47,116 bases of DNA, taken from IMG/VR virus record IMGVR_UViG_3300020205_001415, positions 1 to 47,116 of that record; one strand, given 5' to 3'. Made by a program: the position numbers and the translations under genes. The DNA is from a virus. This document shows positions 42,810-47,116 of the stretch, in pieces; positions within the stretch are counted from its first letter, which is position 1, and every line of letters starts with the position of its first letter. The notes below the pieces were generated by a model, which was not told where the DNA came from, did not search any database, and saw nothing but the letters and a program-made list of their open reading frames with translations.

Positions 42810-45800
42810 ATGGCTCAACAGATAATCGACTTAACCGGATCGGCGGTTGACAGCGTAAGGGCAGCATTTAAAAAGATAAATGAGAACTTTACAGAAGTTT
42901 TCACGGCCAGTGGCCCAGCCGGTACAGGGACCTATGCTAATACTGTAAGTCAACCAGCCAGTCTAATAGATCTCGGCGATGCAGTTACCGCAGTTGGCGG
43001 AGACTCGGTAAGGGCGGCATTTGTTAAGATTATAGCTAATTTTGATGCTCTATATGCGGTATTGCCCGGAACACAGCAAACAATAAATCTTGGCAGCGGC
43101 CCAAATACCCAGACTGGCGATACGGTAGTTTCCGCTTTTGACAAGATCAATACTAATTTTACCAATTTATATACTACCCTAGAACTAACATCAGCCAGTC
43201 CTGAAGCTGAAGATCCTGCATACACTAGCTTTACTCCTACAGTATACGATCTCAGTAGGGATACGGTCGACACCAGTAGCACTGTAGACGATGCTAATAC
43301 TTTTGCAGATCCTTTCGATACTGGACTACAGCTCATAGATCTTGGGGCAGGTCCCAACACACAAACAGGCGATTCTGTATATGTAGCCTTTACCAAAGTC
43401 AATCATAATTTTGTAGAACTATACGACGTATTCGGGCCAAATGGTAATACCAATATACAGGGTAATACTATTACGGCGAATAATTTCGTCACACCTGCAT
43501 CGGGCACAGTCAGGACCGGAGATATAATAGCCTACGGCAACGTAGAAACTACCGGTAATGTCATAGCATCAGGATTTTTCTATCCAAACGGCGTGTCACT
43601 GGCCGGAACAGTATACGGTAACGCTAATGTAGCAGATTACCTTGCATCAAACAGCAACGTTACTATAACTACCACAGCTAATATAACTGGTGGATACTTT
43701 TTTGGTAACGGTAGTCAGCTGACAGGTCTGGTGGCTACCTCAGGAAATGTTGGTTATGCCAATATCGCAGGAACAGCTACTACAGTAACAGGTAATGCAC
43801 AGCCAAATATTACCAGCGTTGGCACATTAACTAGTTTAACTGTAACAGGTAATGTATCAGCCAATTATTTTATAGGTAATGGAAGCCAACTGACAGGTAT
43901 AGTAACATATACCAACGCTAATGTAACCAGTTACCTTGCAGCAAATAATAATGTCGTTATTACTACTACTGGAAATATAACTTCTCCGTATTTTATTGGT
44001 AATGGTTCTACGTTAATTAGTTTGACCGGTGCCAATGTAGTAGGTAACGTAACGTCTGCGATCAGTGCCACTTATGTAACAGGACTAACAGGTACTAATG
44101 TCAACGTGGCATTGGGGTATGTGCCATTAGATTCAAACGCCACTGCATTGACAGCACAGTATGTAACAGGCAATGCACAACCAAATATAACCAGTGTCGG
44201 AAATCTATCTAGTTTAACTGTAACAGGTAATGTATCAGCCAATTATTTTATAGGTAACGGAAGCCAACTAACAGGTATAGTAACATATACCAACGCCAAT
44301 GTGGCCAGTTACCTACCAATTTATTCTGGTAACCTAGACAGTATTAATAACATAACAATGACCGGTAACTTATCGGTCGGCGGAAATATTACCTATCAGA
44401 ATGTTGAAACTGGTAATTTAGAAGTAGCCAATACTATCATAGTAAGCGGTAATGTATCGGCAAGTTATTTTATTGGCAATGGTGCTACGCTAATTAGTTT
44501 GACTGGTGCTAATGTAGTAGGTAACGTAACGTCTGCGATCAGTGCCACTTATGTAACGGGACTAACAGGTACTAATGTCAACGTGGCATTGGGGTATGTG
44601 CCATTAGATTCAAATGCCACAGCACTAACAGCACAATATGTAACAGGCAATGCACAACCAAACATAACCAGTGTTGGAAATCTATCTAGCTTAACTGTAA
44701 TTGGTAATGTAATTGCTAACAATCTTTTTGGTAACCTATCACAATTATACAACAACGGCTATACTGCGACTTTAAATGACTCAGGTCAACTAAGCTCATA
44801 TTTTATACAGGCTAGTAGCGGATATTTTACAAGTCCATACGGTATTGCTTTTACTTACGCCGGAGACACTAATCAACAATTTAGTTGGACTATTGTTAAT
44901 GCTGATGTACTAGCATTAAAAAGTACAATCAGCAGCACCTTAGATACTACACTGTTAACTTTTAATAGGACAACGGGTGATCTATCGCTAGTTGGAAACA
45001 TCAATACAACCAAAAATATTACAGCAGCCAATGGTTATTTTGCAAATATAAACAGCACCGGATCTGCAACCGTACACAGTTTAACAGCCGACACAGATAG
45101 TACATTTAATGCTAATCTAAGTGTCTTTGGTAATTTAATAGTATCTGGCAATGTTATCACTACCGGTTCAAACAACACTTATTTTACTGACAGTATACTC
45201 GAACTCCACACCTTACCAAATCTTGCAAATTTAACTTTTGACGACGGTAAAGATATTGGATTAAGATTCCACTATTACAAAACTAATAATCAAAATGCAT
45301 TCCTCGGGTGGGATAACACTACTGGTTATCTAGAATGGTTTAGTAGCAATGTAAGTGAAACTGCTAATTCTAATATATCCGGTGATTACGGAACGATTAG
45401 ATCCGGATCCTTACTATTAGTCAACACTACATCAACAACAGGAAATGCTACAGGTGCATTACAAGTCAGCGGCGGCATCAGTTCAGGTGATAATGTTTAT
45501 GCTGTAGGCAATATAACAGCAACATACTTTATTGGCAACGGAAGCCAATTAACTGGAGTAGTGGCGTCCTCTGGAAATGTTGGTTATGCCAATATCGCAG
45601 GAACAGCTACTACAGTAACAGGTAACGCACAACCAAATATAACCAGCGTTGGCACATTAACCAGTTTGACTTCTTCTGGAAACATAACAGGAACTAACGG
45701 GTCATTTACGACGATGACCCTAACAGGTAATATCAGTGCCAACAATTATCTAGGTAATGCTATACCATTAAGCACACCAACAGATGGGAATGTAACAGAC

Positions 45801-47116
45801 GGTGCTATAACCAGTTGGTCCACAGTAACATCATTAGCAGATGCTATCGATGATTTAAACGAAGCATTGGATAACGTTAGAGCCAACACATTTGTTAAAA
45901 GCACGACATTTACTGGAAGTCCACTGAGCGGCGGTGCTGGTACTAACGTGGTCTTAACTGTTACCAGTGTAGGCAATCCTAATTTATATAGTGTTAATTG
46001 GGGTGACGGTAACGTCACCTCGGGAGCCAGTGCTAGCCCATCACACATCTATAGCAATAACACACTGTCACCGTTTACCGTTACAGTGACTTCATCTAAC
46101 TCAACTGGATCAGGTACAGGTAGTTCTGCTAACTTTACCCGAACAAACTACATCATAATCTATACAGCAGATCCAGTAATGGGCTTCAGCTTGTTTAGAA
46201 CTAATATAGGTGGCTCAGCCCTGACAGGAACATCTTACCTGACTGGTTTATATGTTAACGAAGGTGAACCATTCTACCTACAGAATACTACCACTAATAC
46301 TACGATGGCCAATGTCACCTATAGCATCAACTTTGGTGACGGCGTCAGCAGTGCTAACGTGGCCAGTGATAGTGCTGCCGGCGGCGTATTGGGTAATAGA
46401 TATCCATACACCTACGGCTATACAGCATCGTCCGGAACAGGTACTAATACTGTTAACTTAACCATATTAACACATACCACAGCCAACCCTGCTTCTATAC
46501 CAAGGAGCACTACGGTTGGACTTAAAGTATATGATGTCAACATAGCGGCTCCAAGTGGATTAAGCAGCAAGACAATCGCATTTACTGGTAACGTAGGAAC
46601 TACTCCTTATCTAGCAGCCAGTTTTGCTAATAATACCGGCGGGAGTGCTACTATAACAGCAGGTAGTCTAGTGGCTAGGACCATCGCTACGTCAGGAACG
46701 ATAGATACAGCAAACTTAACATCATATTCATATAATGCCAACGCCGGAATATTAAGTACCTATGTCAACGGAGTCGAACGTGGCAATGTGACAATGGCAA
46801 ATGCTGATCAGTCTGGAACTTACGGAAACTTAGTAGTAACGTCTGAAAGCGATTATTGGTTGCTGACCAGTGCTGGAGCAGGGACAACCTTTGCACTGTC
46901 AACTTATAGTCCAAACTTATATGCAGGATTTACAGCACAGGTTAAATCCACTGCCAGCACTACACTATCAGGATTGAATAACTTTAAACTGGTACATTCT
47001 ACGACTGGTAATACCAACATCGTTGAGTTTGTAAAAGACAACGTGACCACAGTACCTACGGTAGACGTAGGCAATGCATCAGTGTACCAAGGAACTGCAG
47101 GTACATTTAGATATGT
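42810..47116 (+). CDS. Large repetitive tail-fibre-like protein with PKD-like domain (partial, runs off right edge)
   Basis: An open frame of at least 1,435 codons from ATG 42810. The first 200 residues hold four copies of a module ending in a helix: DSVRAAFKKINENFTEVF, DSVRAAFVKIIANFDALY, DTVVSAFDKINTNFTNLY and DSVYVAFTKVNHNFVELY. The next 700 residues repeat YFIGNGSQLTG-like (about six) and [10 protein letters not shown] (four) motifs, which are also found in the collagen-like fibre next door. Near residue 1050 there is a PKD-like segment, YSVNWGDGNVTSGASASPSH then IYS, with a second SINFGDG-like copy near 1170. Such domains are common in long adhesive fibres. The C-terminus and any receptor-binding tip are outside the window. 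Weak ribosome site. Confidence 0.85.
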   Translation, partial: MAQQIIDLTGSAVDSVRAAFKKINENFTEVFTASGPAGTGTYANTVSQPASLIDLGDAVTAVGGDSVRAAFVKIIANFDALYAVLPGTQQTINLGSGPNTQTGDTVVSAFDKINTNFTNLYTTLELTSASPEAEDPAYTSFTPTVYDLSRDTVDTSSTVDDANTFADPFDTGLQLIDLGAGPNTQTGDSVYVAFTKVNHNFVELYDVFGPNGNTNIQGNTITANNFVTPASGTVRTGDIIAYGNVETTGNVIASGFFYPNGVSLAGTVYGNANVADYLASNSNVTITTTANITGGYFFGNGSQLTGLVATSGNVGYANIAGTATTVTGNAQPNITSVGTLTSLTVTGNVSANYFIGNGSQLTGIVTYTNANVTSYLAANNNVVITTTGNITSPYFIGNGSTLISLTGANVVGNVTSAISATYVTGLTGTNVNVALGYVPLDSNATALTAQYVTGNAQPNITSVGNLSSLTVTGNVSANYFIGNGSQLTGIVTYTNANVASYLPIYSGNLDSINNITMTGNLSVGGNITYQNVETGNLEVANTIIVSGNVSASYFIGNGATLISLTGANVVGNVTSAISATYVTGLTGTNVNVALGYVPLDSNATALTAQYVTGNAQPNITSVGNLSSLTVIGNVIANNLFGNLSQLYNNGYTATLNDSGQLSSYFIQASSGYFTSPYGIAFTYAGDTNQQFSWTIVNADVLALKSTISSTLDTTLLTFNRTTGDLSLVGNINTTKNITAANGYFANINSTGSATVHSLTADTDSTFNANLSVFGNLIVSGNVITTGSNNTYFTDSILELHTLPNLANLTFDDGKDIGLRFHYYKTNNQNAFLGWDNTTGYLEWFSSNVSETANSNISGDYGTIRSGSLLLVNTTSTTGNATGALQVSGGISSGDNVYAVGNITATYFIGNGSQLTGVVASSGNVGYANIAGTATTVTGNAQPNITSVGTLTSLTSSGNITGTNGSFTTMTLTGNISANNYLGNAIPLSTPTDGNVTDGAITSWSTVTSLADAIDDLNEALDNVRANTFVKSTTFTGSPLSGGAGTNVVLTVTSVGNPNLYSVNWGDGNVTSGASASPSHIYSNNTLSPFTVTVTSSNSTGSGTGSSANFTRTNYIIIYTADPVMGFSLFRTNIGGSALTGTSYLTGLYVNEGEPFYLQNTTTNTTMANVTYSINFGDGVSSANVASDSAAGGVLGNRYPYTYGYTASSGTGTNTVNLTILTHTTANPASIPRSTTVGLKVYDVNIAAPSGLSSKTIAFTGNVGTTPYLAASFANNTGGSATITAGSLVARTIATSGTIDTANLTSYSYNANAGILSTYVNGVERGNVTMANADQSGTYGNLVVTSESDYWLLTSAGAGTTFALSTYSPNLYAGFTAQVKSTASTTLSGLNNFKLVHSTTGNTNIVEFVKDNVTTVPTVDVGNASVYQGTAGTFRY
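44020..44680 (+). repeat. Long direct repeat inside the last fibre gene
   Basis: About 120 bases at 44024-44143 recur nearly unchanged at 44504-44623 (GGTGCCAATGTAGTAGGTAA against GGTGCTAATGTAGTAGGTAA, and so on), and the surrounding YFIGNGS and [10 protein letters not shown] modules also recur. The unit spacing is about 480 bp. Most differences are third-codon-position changes, so the protein repeat is almost exact. Confidence 0.85.

Overview
This window is part of the genome of a tailed bacteriophage with a contractile tail (a T4-like myovirus). It carries recognisable homologues of T4 gp6, gp25, gp5, gp53, gp48/54, gp55, gp47, gp46, gp26, gp29, gp20, gp21, gp22 and gp23. Sequence style points to the marine T4-like phages (relatives of cyanophages and pelagiphages): a giant structural protein with a YHYH domain beside gp6, collagen-like (Gly-Pro-Gln) fibres, a beta-helix structural protein, and moderate-to-low GC. 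The host cannot be read from the sequence. No tRNA, integrase, CRISPR array or insertion sequence was seen.

Layout. (1) 1-17738, minus strand: a tightly packed baseplate block transcribed leftward, gp48/54-like tube initiator, gp53, a large hub protein with an N-terminal lysozyme-like domain, gp5, gp25, gp6, and a giant structural gene that runs off the left edge (more than 2,400 codons). (2) 17802-25833, plus strand: an operon led by a near-perfect sigma70 promoter, with the late sigma factor gp55, an SGNH-like hydrolase, gp47, radical SAM 1, gp46, radical SAM 2, radical SAM 3 and a GIY-YIG endonuclease. (3) 25834-26399: no protein gene; it holds many inverted repeats suggesting a structured RNA, plus terminators at a convergent junction. 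(4) 26400-27803, minus strand: a small membrane protein, a small gp51-like protein and gp26. (5) 27860-36524, plus strand: tape measure protein, a small unknown gene, portal, prohead core, protease, scaffold and major capsid protein, closed by a strong terminator. (6) 36735-47116, plus strand: structural and tail-fibre-like proteins, including two large repetitive fibres, the last running off the right edge.

Regulation. A TAAATA box lies 17-71 nt ahead of many structural genes on both strands, and in the baseplate block it is part of a 14-nt identical sequence found twice. This is the expected form of a T4-type late promoter read by gp55. The gp55/47/46 operon instead starts from a host-like sigma70 promoter. 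So an early/middle recombination and regulation operon would make gp55, which then switches on the head, tail and fibre genes.

Most notable: three radical SAM enzymes and an SGNH-like protein interleaved between gp55, gp47 and gp46; an apparent AUU start codon for gp55; the structured non-coding stretch at 25.89-26.24 kb; and a 13-unit hexanucleotide repeat coding an Asp-Val tail on a baseplate hub protein.
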